From NCBI RefSeq assembly GCF_017874595.1, contig NZ_JAGILA010000007.1, positions 124,001 to 188,000 of the forward strand: DNA of 64,000 nucleotides, written 5' to 3'. Origin of the DNA: Sinorhizobium kostiense. Lineage in GTDB: Bacteria > Pseudomonadota > Alphaproteobacteria > Rhizobiales > Rhizobiaceae. The number at the start of each line of letters is the position of its first letter. Within the stretch, counting starts at the first letter, position 1. Both the position numbers and the translations under genes were made by a program. The notes beneath the pieces were generated by a model that was not told the origin of the DNA, did no database searches, and worked only from the letters and a program-made list of their open reading frames with translations. This document shows, piece by piece, positions 57,012 to 64,000 of this stretch.

Positions 57012-57149
57012 CCGGAAAAAGAAAACGCCCGCCGGGGGAGGAGGTCCGGCGGGCGTCCTATAGGCGACTGGCAACCGGGAGGAGGAGTGTTGCCAATCAA
57101 TCGGAGCGGCGATGGGAGGAGGAGTTCGCCGCTTCGAATTCCTTCGATG
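57012..57149 (-). ncRNA. Alpha-r14/cuckoo-type sRNA, copy B
   Basis: Second tandem copy with the same three-hairpin layout. SL1 (57133-57105) is AGCGGCGA/TCGCCGCT, SL2 (57097-57067) is ATTGGCAAC/GTTGCCAGT (one G-U pair) and SL3 (57056-57025) is ACGCCCGCCGG/CCGGCGGGCGT, followed by TTTTCTTTTT. All loops keep the CTCCTCC(TCCC) anti-SD motif. Compared with copy A, SL3 shows a compensatory T-A to C-G change and SL1 has a different stem around the same loop, which is strong evidence for RNA structure. A CTATAT box at 57161-57156 fits the Sinorhizobium -10 consensus, placing the start near 57149. Confidence 0.87.
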
Positions 57150-57155
57150 GTTTGA

Positions 57156-57184
57156 ATATAGCGCGTGAGGCCACTTTTGTGCAG
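57156..57184 (-). promoter_or_regulatory. Candidate sigma-70 promoter of sRNA copy B
   Basis: CTATAT (57161-57156) is a perfect match to the Sinorhizobium -10 consensus. CTGCAC (57184-57179), 17 bases upstream, is a weak -35 match (4 of 6 to CTTGAC). Confidence 0.5.
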
Positions 57185-57247
57185 TGCAATATCGGCATGG
57201 AAGATATGCGTCCGATGCAATGCCGATTGTGGGCCATCGAAGTGCGG

Positions 57248-57330
57248 TGGTGCCCGGTGAGGGACTCGAACCCCCATGCTCTCGCGCTTGGACCTAAACC
57301 AAGTGTGTCTACCAATTCCACCAACCGGGC
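57248..57330 (-). tRNA. tRNA-Leu (anticodon UAG)
   Basis: On the minus strand the acceptor GCCCGGT pairs with ACCGGGC, followed by A and an encoded CCA (57250-57248). The D-arm contains TGGTAGACAC. The anticodon stem-loop is CTTGG-TTTAGGT-CCAAG with anticodon TAG. A class II variable arm is followed by the T-loop GGTTCGAGTCC. It reads CUA codons. It lies about 100 bp upstream of sRNA copy B and divergent from tig. Confidence 0.97.
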
Positions 57331-57788
57331 AGGCGAGGTCTGGTCCCCAAGCCTGTAGACAATGACTGCCAGCTTGGCAAGCCTTGCATGGCCAACCAGC
57401 TCTCGCGGCCGGGATGGAAGTGCTTGCCTTTCGCAGGTCAACGGGTGTATTTGGCGCCCGTGATACACCGCGAAACGTGCCGTCTGCCCGCGAGCGCTGC
57501 CGCCACTGCGCTGCCACGGGCGAAAGAGGTGGGTCTGTCGGAGATCCGGCAATCCCGATGGGCGGTGGTGAGGCGTGTGGCCTTGTGGCTCCAAAGAGGT
57601 GCGCCACAAGCAGCGGCCGGGGCGATATCCGAGCCACATATCGGCATTCGAGCGTGAGGAGGATGCCATTTTGCTTGCAAAACGGTTACGGAATTGCGTA
57701 AAGCCAACTCCCGGCAAATGGATCGGTTCAAGTGCTCGCCAGGCCCTTAGAGGCAAGAGCACCGTCAACGTGAAGTGAAGGTTTGAAC
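57331..57788. other. tRNA-Leu to tig intergenic region
   Basis: About 460 bp with no convincing gene. It should contain promoters for tRNA-Leu (leftward) and tig (rightward). A 6-bp dyad CGATAT-N9-ATATCG lies at 57623-57643. The short open frames show no family similarity. Confidence 0.5.
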
Positions 57789-59270
57789 ATGCAGGTTATC
57801 GAAACGCTCGCTCAAGGGCTGAAGCGCGAACTGAAGGTCGTCATCCCGGCCGATGAAATGGAAGCTCGGATGAACGAGCGTCTGGCCGAAGTGAAGGACC
57901 GGGTCCGCATCAATGGATTCCGCCCCGGCAAGGTGCCGGTCGCGCACTTGAAGAAGGTCTACGGCAAGTCGATCATGGCCGACCTCGTCAATGAAATCGT
58001 TCGCGAAAAGCCGACCGAAATCCTGACGAGCCGCGGCGAGAAGTCGGCCACGCAGCCGGAGGTCGCGATGACCGAGGACGAGGCCGAGGCCGACAAGATC
58101 CTCAAGGCCGAAGCCGATTTCGAATTCACGCTCGCCTACGAGATCATTCCCCCGATCGAGCTCAAGGATGCGAGCGGAATCAAGGTCACGCGCGACGTCG
58201 TTGAAATCGGTGAGGATGAGGTCAACGAACAGATTCTCCGCATCGCCGACAGTGCCCGCACCTATGAATCGAAGAAGGGCAAGGCCGAGAACGGCGATCG
58301 CGTGACGATCGACTATCTGGGCAAGGTCGACGGCGTTGCCTTCGACGGTGGCAAGGACGAGGACGCCGAACTTGTGCTCGGCTCCAACCGCTTCATTCCC
58401 GGCTTCGAGGAGCAGCTCGTGGGCGTCAAGGCCGGTGACGAGAAGACGATCACCGTCACCTTCCCGGCTGACTATCCGGCCGCCAATCTCGCCGGCAAGG
58501 AAGCGACCTTCGACGTCACCGTGAAGGACGTGGCCGCTGCCGCTCCGATCGAGATCAACGACGAACTGGCAACGAAGCTCGGTCTCGAATCGGTCGACAA
58601 GCTCAAGGAGATCGTTCGCGGCCAGATCGAAGGCCAGTACGGTGCGGTCACCCGCCAGAAGGTCAAGCGGCAACTGCTCGACCAGCTTGACGAACTCTAT
58701 CAGTTCGACACGCCCGAGCGGCTCGTCAATGCTGAGTTCGAGAACATCTGGCGCCAGATCAACACCGACCTGCAGCAGGCCGGCAAGACCTTCGCCGATG
58801 AGGACACGACCGAAGAGGAAGCCCGCGCCGAGTATCGTAAGCTCGCCGAGCGCCGCGTCCGCCTCGGCCTCGTTCTTTCGGAGATTGGCGAGAAGGCCGG
58901 CGTTCAGGTGAGCGACGAGGAGATGCAGCGCTCGCTCTTCGAACAGCTGCGCCAGTTCCCCGGCCAGGAAAAGCAGATCTACGACTATTTCAAGAACACG
59001 CCCGGCGCTGCCGCTTCGCTGCGCGCGCCGATCTTCGAAGAAAAGGTCGTCGATCACCTGCTCACGGAAATCTCGGTGACCGATAAGACGGTCTCGAAGG
59101 AAGAACTGATGGCAGAGGACGAGGCGGAGGATAAGCCCGCCGCGAAGAAGGCCGCTTCCAAGAAGAAGGCAGCCGCCAAGTCGGAGGCCGGGGAAGGCGA
59201 AGAAGCAGCCGCACCGAAGAAGAAGGCTCCGGCCAAGAAGAAGCCGGCCGCAGACGAAACCGCCGAGTAA
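57789..59270 (+). CDS. tig: Trigger factor
   Basis: A 493-residue ribosome-bound chaperone and peptidyl-prolyl isomerase for nascent chains. The ribosome-binding domain contains the signature NGFRPGKVP and then [11 protein letters not shown]. The FKBP-type PPIase domain spans roughly 160-250 ([20 protein letters not shown]). The C-terminal chaperone arms follow. The last ~45 residues form a Lys/Ala-rich tail ([20 protein letters not shown]) not found in E. coli TF but seen in rhizobia. ATG 57789 is preferred to the upstream in-frame TTG 57783. A strong terminator follows. Confidence 0.97.
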   Translation: MQVIETLAQGLKRELKVVIPADEMEARMNERLAEVKDRVRINGFRPGKVPVAHLKKVYGKSIMADLVNEIVREKPTEILTSRGEKSATQPEVAMTEDEAEADKILKAEADFEFTLAYEIIPPIELKDASGIKVTRDVVEIGEDEVNEQILRIADSARTYESKKGKAENGDRVTIDYLGKVDGVAFDGGKDEDAELVLGSNRFIPGFEEQLVGVKAGDEKTITVTFPADYPAANLAGKEATFDVTVKDVAAAAPIEINDELATKLGLESVDKLKEIVRGQIEGQYGAVTRQKVKRQLLDQLDELYQFDTPERLVNAEFENIWRQINTDLQQAGKTFADEDTTEEEARAEYRKLAERRVRLGLVLSEIGEKAGVQVSDEEMQRSLFEQLRQFPGQEKQIYDYFKNTPGAAASLRAPIFEEKVVDHLLTEISVTDKTVSKEELMAEDEAEDKPAAKKAASKKKAAAKSEAGEGEEAAAPKKKAPAKKKPAADETAE

Positions 59271-59293
59271 TCGGCCCCTCTGGAACCGATGCG

Positions 59294-59318
59294 AAGGCCG
59301 CCTCCGGGCGGCCTTTTT
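59294..59318 (+). terminator. Terminator downstream of tig
   Basis: Stem AAGGCCGCC (59294-59302) with GGCGGCCTT (59307-59315), 4-base loop, then a T run. Confidence 0.85.
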
Positions 59319-59383
59319 CGTTGAGCAAGTCGCTGCGGTATCGAAATTCCGCGAGTGGTTGCAGGTACTTCTGGCCGGAGTTG

Positions 59384-59512
59384 CCCCTCTCCTCGGGTTT
59401 AACCCGAGGACTGACCCTCTCCCCGCAGGCGGGGAGAGGGACTAAGCGGCCGCCGCGAGTCCCTTCGCCCCGCTTGCGGGGAGAAGGTCGCGGCAGCGGG
59501 ATGAGGGGCATC
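59384..59512. repeat. GC-rich palindromic repeat cluster (rhizobial ABC/REP-like)
   Basis: Three palindromes in a row: CCTCGGGTT-t-AACCCGAGG (59391-59409), CCCTCTCCCCGC-ag-GCGGGGAGAGGG (59415-59440) and CCTTCgCCCCGC-tt-GCGGGGagAAGG (59462-59487), followed by gcagcgggatgagggg. This resembles a common rhizobial intergenic repeat unrelated to the RIME-like unit. The rest of the 59271-59641 gap holds no gene that I can see. Confidence 0.75.
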
Positions 59513-59641
59513 CGAGGCCGGATGGGGTAAGCGGGCAATATCCGACTCGTTGCGGGAGATGGCCGGCAGGCCAGGGGGGTGTCGCCGACAGCGTACGACC
59601 GGCGCACGTGGTTGCAAGCAGCCGCCTGAGCCGGGTTCCTA

Positions 59642-61045
59642 TTAAACGGCCTTGATCTCGCCCATCCGGTTCCAGGCGTCGAGCCCGGCAATCTTGTAGG
59701 CCTCGGCGAGCGTCGGATAGTTGAAGGTGTTCTCGACGAAATATTCGACGGTGCCTTTCAGATTGAGCACCGCCTGGCCGATATGCACGAGTTCGGTCGC
59801 GCCTTCGCCGATGATATGCACGCCGAGCAGCCGTCGCGTCTTCAGCGAAAAGATCATCTTCAGCATGCCGGCATCCAACCCCATGATGTGCCCGCGGGAC
59901 GTCTCGCGGAACCGGGCGATACCGCATTCATAGGGGATGCCTCGCTCCTTGACCTCCTCTTCGGAAAGCCCGCAGGTGGAAATTTCCGGCACTGCATAGA
60001 TCCCATAGGGAAAGTATTTCTGCGGTTCCTTCGCAATCGCACCGACGGCAACGCGTGCGGCAACGCGCCCCTGTTCCATCGACGTCGAGGCGAGGCTCGG
60101 AAAGCCGACAACATCGCCGGCAGCATAGATATTCGGCACCTCGGTTTCGAAGGTCTCCGGATTGACCTTCAGGCGACCCCGGCTGTCGGCCACGAGGCCG
60201 GCGGCGGGAAGATTGAGTGCCTCGGTTGCGCCCATGCGACCGGCGGCAAACAGAAGCATGTCCGCCGTAATCTTTCGGCCGTTGTCGAGCGTAAGCAGAA
60301 CCTTGCCGTCCTCGAGTCGCTCGACCTTGTCGGCCTTCTGGCCGAGACAGAGCTTCATGCTGCGATCTCGAAGCTGGTAAGTGAAATCCTCGACGATTTC
60401 CTTGTCGATGAAATCGAGCATCGTGCTCTTGGGGTCGATCACGGTCACCTGCGTGTCGAGGGAACTGAAAATGGTGGCGTATTCGATGCCGATGACCCCT
60501 GCGCCTATCACAACCAGCGATCGCGGCAATTCCTGGATCTCGAGCAGTTCGTCGCTGTCCACGACAGTCTTGCCGTCGAATGGCATGTAGTCGGGACGGA
60601 AGGGCTTCGTGCCGACGGCAAGCAGAATTTTTGTACCGGTGACGAGGATGCTCTCGCCATCATCCTTGGTGATCTCAAGAGTTGTCGGGGCGACGAAACT
60701 CGCCCGTCCGCGAATGTGCTGGACGCGATTGCGGGCAAACTGGTGCTCCAGCACCTCAACCTCGTGATTGAGCGTGATGATCAGGCGGCGGCGCAAATCC
60801 TCGGCGCTGATCTCCTGCTTTACCCGATAGGATCGGCCGTAAAATCCGCGCTCGCGCCAGCCGGAGAGATTGAGCGCGGTTTCGCGCAATGTCTTGGAGG
60901 GGATCGTCCCGGTGTGGACGGAGACGCCGCCGACGCGCTTGCCTTGCTCGATCACGAGCACCTTCTTGCCGAGCTTGGCTGCCTGGATGGCGCCACGACG
61001 ACCGGCGGGTCCGCTGCCGACGACGATGAGATCGAATTGGGTCAT
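59642..61045 (-). CDS. sthA: Soluble pyridine nucleotide transhydrogenase
   Basis: A 467-residue flavoprotein that exchanges reducing equivalents between NADPH and NAD+. The FAD motif VVGSGPAGRRGAIQAAKLGK is typical of SthA, where the GRR replaces the usual residues. The region that holds the redox cysteines in related disulfide reductases reads VSVHTGTIPSKTLRE, without cysteines, which separates it from lipoamide or glutathione reductase. The NAD motif VVIGAGVIGIEYATIFSSL and the C-terminal dimerisation domain are intact. Start 61045 (MTQFDLI) is chosen. Confidence 0.93.
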   Translation of the reverse strand: MTQFDLIVVGSGPAGRRGAIQAAKLGKKVLVIEQGKRVGGVSVHTGTIPSKTLRETALNLSGWRERGFYGRSYRVKQEISAEDLRRRLIITLNHEVEVLEHQFARNRVQHIRGRASFVAPTTLEITKDDGESILVTGTKILLAVGTKPFRPDYMPFDGKTVVDSDELLEIQELPRSLVVIGAGVIGIEYATIFSSLDTQVTVIDPKSTMLDFIDKEIVEDFTYQLRDRSMKLCLGQKADKVERLEDGKVLLTLDNGRKITADMLLFAAGRMGATEALNLPAAGLVADSRGRLKVNPETFETEVPNIYAAGDVVGFPSLASTSMEQGRVAARVAVGAIAKEPQKYFPYGIYAVPEISTCGLSEEEVKERGIPYECGIARFRETSRGHIMGLDAGMLKMIFSLKTRRLLGVHIIGEGATELVHIGQAVLNLKGTVEYFVENTFNYPTLAEAYKIAGLDAWNRMGEIKAV

Positions 61046-61258
61046 GAACGCTTTCCCTAGAGCATCTTGCAATCAGGGGCATCACCTGAAGCCGCACTAC
61101 GCGAGAATCGCTTGTGCGATGCAGCATACATCACGCAGCCACAGCTATAGCGTCAATTGGCGTTTCGCTGATGTGCAATGCCGCAATCATCTGTTCTGGA
61201 TGCGTCCGATTAGAATTGTCGCTATGCTGCGACCGGCTGAGGCCGGAGGACTGAAGAC

Positions 61259-62317
61259 ATGGCGCTTGAGCGGACGAACGGTCGCGACGCTGGGGCGGAA
61301 CGCAGCCCTGCCGCTGTCGGTCAGCAGGCGGACGCGGCGGGCCATCGGCCCGGTGTCGTCGCGGCAGCCGTCTATCAACACGGACGCCGGCTCCGCGACA
61401 TCCGGATCGAAGAAGCTGGCGAGTGGCGCAACCGCGAGGGGGTGGTCATATGGATCGGCCTGCATGAGCCCGACCAGGAACTTCTGCGGCAGGTCCAATT
61501 GGAATTCGACCTGAACGATCTCGCCATTGAAGACGCCGGCAAAGCTCATCAGCGCCCGAAGCTCGAGATCTATGGCGAAGCGATCTTCGTCGTGGCCCGC
61601 ACGGCGCATATGACGGGCGAGGAGATCGCATTCGGCGAAACCCATCTTTTCGTCGGACGCGGCTACGTCGTCTCCGTCCGCCATGGCCCCTCGACCTCAT
61701 ACATGGCGGTGAGACAGCGCTGCGAAGCCTCGCCCGCAGCTCTCGCGCATGGCGAGCACTACGTCCTCTATTCCATCCTCGACTTCATCGTCGACAACTA
61801 TATGCCGGTGGTCGAGGCGATCCATGGCGAGGTGGAAGCTCTGGAAGACCGACTGCTGCGCGACCGGTTGGCCAAAGCCGACATCGAGCATCTTTACATG
61901 TTGCGGCGGAACCTGCTTCGCCTGCGCAATGCAGTCGTTCCGCTGGTGGATGTCTGTCGCCGGCATGAGCATCTGGAACTACCGGGCATGGAGGTGGCGA
62001 TGCAGCCGCTCTTCCGTGATGTCACCGACCACGTTCGCCGGGTTCAGGAGGACATCGATGCGCTTCGCGAGGTGCTCGCCTTCACCTTCGAGGCGAGCCT
62101 CATGATCGGTCAGTCGGAGCAGACGGAGATATCACGAAAGCTTGCCTCCTGGGCCGCGATTCTTGCTGTTCCGACGGCGATTGCCGGGATTTACGGCATG
62201 AATTTCGAGCAAATGCCGGAGCTGAGATTTCGCTACGGTTATTTCGTCGTCCTGGCGATAATCATTGCGCTTTGCGTCACGCTCTATCGGTTCTTCCGGC
62301 GTGCGCGCTGGCTTTGA
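61259..62317 (+). CDS. corA: CorA-family magnesium/cobalt transporter
   Basis: A 352-residue inner-membrane channel for Mg2+. It has a long cytoplasmic N-terminal domain, a helical stalk (about 200-290) and two C-terminal helices. The GMN selectivity motif is at 313-315 (IYGMNFEQMPEL), and the chain ends in basic residues (FFRRARWL). The first ~35 residues are hydrophilic and lack family similarity, so a shorter start is possible. It converges on radC with 8 bp between stops. Confidence 0.93.
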   Translation: MALERTNGRDAGAERSPAAVGQQADAAGHRPGVVAAAVYQHGRRLRDIRIEEAGEWRNREGVVIWIGLHEPDQELLRQVQLEFDLNDLAIEDAGKAHQRPKLEIYGEAIFVVARTAHMTGEEIAFGETHLFVGRGYVVSVRHGPSTSYMAVRQRCEASPAALAHGEHYVLYSILDFIVDNYMPVVEAIHGEVEALEDRLLRDRLAKADIEHLYMLRRNLLRLRNAVVPLVDVCRRHEHLELPGMEVAMQPLFRDVTDHVRRVQEDIDALREVLAFTFEASLMIGQSEQTEISRKLASWAAILAVPTAIAGIYGMNFEQMPELRFRYGYFVVLAIIIALCVTLYRFFRRARWL

Positions 62318-62325
62318 GCGAGCAC

Positions 62326-63111
62326 TCAAAAGAGCCGCAGCCCCTTCATGCTGACATGCCCATCCTTGCCGATGATGAGGTGATCGTGGACGGTGATGCC
62401 GAGCGGCTTGGCGGCGTCGGCAATCAGCTTCGTCATCTCGATATCCGCACGCGACGGCGTCGGATCGCCGGAAGGATGGTTGTGCACGAGAATGAGGGCA
62501 GTCGCGGAAAGCTCCAGAGCCCGCTTGACGACCTCTCGCGGATAGACGGGTGTGTGGTCGATCGTCCCGCGCTGCTGCACCTCATCGGCAATGAGCGCAT
62601 TGCGTTTGTCGAGGAAGAGGATGCGGAACTGTTCCTGCGTTTCGTGCGCCATGGCGGCGTGGCAGTAGTCGACGACGGCGCTCCAGGAGGACAGTACCTG
62701 CTTGTTGCGCAGCTCGCTCTTCAACATCCGCTGCGCGGCAGTCGCGATGAGCTTCAGATCGAGTGCAACGGTCTCGCCGACGCCCTTGACCTCCTGCAGC
62801 AGGTGCTGCGGCGCGCCGAAGACGCCGGCGAGCGTACCGAAGCGGGCGAGAAGGGCCTTGGCGATCGGTTTCGTGTCGCGGCGAGGAATCAGGCGAAAAA
62901 GGATGAGCTCAAGGATTTCGTAGTCTGCGAGGGCAGCATCTCCCTGCTCGCGGAAGCGTGTCCGCAGTCGGTCGCGGTGGCCATGATGATGGGCCTCGGC
63001 CGCTTGGCCGAGCGTCGGCGCACGTTTCCGCGTCTTCTGCTGCGCAAAGAACTGCCGCTCGTCCGCAGGCTCGAATTCATCGGGTTCGGGCGAGGGCGGG
63101 GACTTCGTCAC
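62326..63111 (-). CDS. radC: RadC-family JAB-domain protein
   Basis: A 261-residue protein with an N-terminal HhH-like region ([16 protein letters not shown]) and a C-terminal MPN+/JAMM metalloprotease-like domain with the complete motif [20 protein letters not shown]. The role of RadC is still unclear despite its name; it is often classed with DNA repair. It overlaps the upstream map gene by 4 bases (63108-63111), so the two are translated together. Confidence 0.93.
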   Translation of the reverse strand: MTKSPPSPEPDEFEPADERQFFAQQKTRKRAPTLGQAAEAHHHGHRDRLRTRFREQGDAALADYEILELILFRLIPRRDTKPIAKALLARFGTLAGVFGAPQHLLQEVKGVGETVALDLKLIATAAQRMLKSELRNKQVLSSWSAVVDYCHAAMAHETQEQFRILFLDKRNALIADEVQQRGTIDHTPVYPREVVKRALELSATALILVHNHPSGDPTPSRADIEMTKLIADAAKPLGITVHDHLIIGKDGHVSMKGLRLF

Positions 63112-63947
63112 GCGTTGCCCAGAGCGTGAAGGCCGGGCTTGAACAGGCCGGCGGGCGAGAGCGTGAAGATCTCGCAGCCATCGGCGGTGACGCCGACGGT
63201 ATGTTCGTACTGCGCCGACAGCGAGCGGTCGCGGGTGACAGCGGTCCAGCCGTCCGAAAGCACCTTCACATGCGGACGACCGAGATTGATCATCGGCTCG
63301 ATTGTGAAGATCATGCCTTCCTTCAATTCCGGCCCCTCATTGGCGCTGCCGTAATGAAGGATGTTCGGGGCATCGTGGAACAGCCGCCCGACGCCATGGC
63401 CGCAGAAATCGCGCACGACCGAACAGCGCTCCGATTCTGCATAGGCCTGGATCGCTTCGCCGATCGCGCCGGTGCGGGCGCCGGGGCGTACGGCCGCGAT
63501 CCCGCGCATCAGGCACTCGTGCGTGACCTCCAGCAGCCGCTCGGCGGCACGCTTGATCTCGCCGACCGGATACATGCGACTGGAATCGCCATGCCAGCCA
63601 TCGACGACATAGGTCACGTCGATGTTGACGATGTCCCCCTCGCGCAACGGCTTGTCGTTCGGAATACCGTGGCAGACGACGTGATTGATCGAGGTACAGG
63701 AGGACTTGGTATAACCGCGATAGTTCAGGGTCGCGGGGAGTGCGCCGTTGTCCATGCCGAACTCGAAGACGAAGCGGTCGATCTCCTCCGTCGTCACACC
63801 GGGCCGGACATGCGACACGAGTTCGTCCAGGCACTGCGCCGTCACCCGACAGGCCTTGCGCATGCCTTCGAAACCCTCCGGTCCATAAAGTCGGATGGCG
63901 CCGGTGTTCTTGTAGGGGGCCGCGCCGGCTTCGATATAAGTGACCAT
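63108..63947 (-). CDS. map: Methionine aminopeptidase, type I
   Basis: A 279-residue enzyme that removes the initiator Met from new proteins. The metal ligands are visible: Asp in [17 protein letters not shown], His in [11 protein letters not shown], Glu in [11 protein letters not shown] and Glu in [26 protein letters not shown] carries the His that binds substrate. Length is slightly above the E. coli enzyme (264), due to an N-terminal extension of about 20 residues. The start at 63947 leaves 53 bp to the window end, where no gene can be assigned. Confidence 0.96.
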   Translation of the reverse strand: MVTYIEAGAAPYKNTGAIRLYGPEGFEGMRKACRVTAQCLDELVSHVRPGVTTEEIDRFVFEFGMDNGALPATLNYRGYTKSSCTSINHVVCHGIPNDKPLREGDIVNIDVTYVVDGWHGDSSRMYPVGEIKRAAERLLEVTHECLMRGIAAVRPGARTGAIGEAIQAYAESERCSVVRDFCGHGVGRLFHDAPNILHYGSANEGPELKEGMIFTIEPMINLGRPHVKVLSDGWTAVTRDRSLSAQYEHTVGVTADGCEIFTLSPAGLFKPGLHALGNA

Positions 63948-64000
63948 TCCCAGACTTTCGTTGTTCAGGCGGCTTTCATAAAACAGCGAGGACTGCTTCG

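Noticed and set aside
56666..57637. A 323-codon minus-strand open frame across the sRNA and tRNA-Leu region
   Set aside because: It runs through both sRNAs and the tRNA, and its peptide contains repeated motifs (GNTPPPGCQS type) produced by the sRNA hairpins. No family similarity and no ribosome site.
59783..61060. A 425-codon plus-strand open frame opposite sthA
   Set aside because: Antisense shadow of sthA; no similarity or ribosome site.
63948..64000. Part of a further gene at the right edge
   Set aside because: Only 53 bases are available; a short frame ending in TGA on the minus strand cannot be tied to any family.

Overview
The window is chromosomal DNA from an alphaproteobacterium of the order Rhizobiales, most likely a Sinorhizobium/Ensifer species. 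The signs are exoR (the periplasmic regulator of succinoglycan synthesis), lpxI in place of lpxH in the lipid A cluster, popZ beside valS, two DUF1127 mini-proteins, alpha-r14 type CCUCCUCCC small RNAs upstream of tig, and many copies of a ~105-bp two-palindrome intergenic repeat that matches my memory of the rhizobial RIME family. Most genes are housekeeping genes on the + strand, tightly packed, often with 4-8 nt overlaps and occasional GTG or TTG starts. No prophage, insertion sequence, CRISPR array or plasmid function is visible.

Layout. 1-11158: translation and envelope biogenesis (pyrH end, frr, uppS, cdsA, rseP, bamA, lpxD, fabZ, lpxA, lpxI, lpxB), closed by a bidirectional terminator shared with convergent gltA. 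12518-20458: gltA, a ComEC-like protein, exbB-exbD behind a predicted iron-responsive operator, a Pcm paralogue, tolC and popZ. 20599-32742: valS, fadL, exoR, xthA, cls, erpA, dgt, argS. 32805-44724: SPOR protein, nagZ, scpA-scpB, an orphan ABC ATPase, tatA-tatB-tatC, serS, surE, pcm. 44881-53573: a conserved hypothetical, nlpD, a DUF815 ATPase, yajC, fused secDF, an Mth938/NDUFAF3-like protein, an NDUFAF6-like squalene-synthase homologue and a RibD-C-like reductase. 53752-64000: a small membrane protein, trmFO, two DUF1127 genes, two tandem structured sRNAs, tRNA-Leu(UAG), tig, sthA, corA, radC and map.

How the genes fit together. Much of the window builds and maintains the envelope. UppS makes the lipid carrier, CdsA and Cls make phospholipids, LpxD/A/I/B with FabZ make lipid A precursors, and BamA, SecDF/YajC and TatABC insert or export proteins. 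NagZ, NlpD and the SPOR protein belong to peptidoglycan turnover and division, and TolC, FadL and ExbBD to outer-membrane transport. ExoR reports periplasmic state to the ExoS/ChvI system. ScpAB and PopZ act on chromosome organisation and poles. The most unusual stretch is 55741-57330. There, on the minus strand, two tandem sRNAs each present the anti-Shine-Dalgarno loop motif CTCCTCCTCCC in three hairpins. The copies differ by compensatory stem changes, and two DUF1127 genes lie just downstream. The RIME-like repeats also matter: one copy encodes the last residues and stop codon of lpxI.
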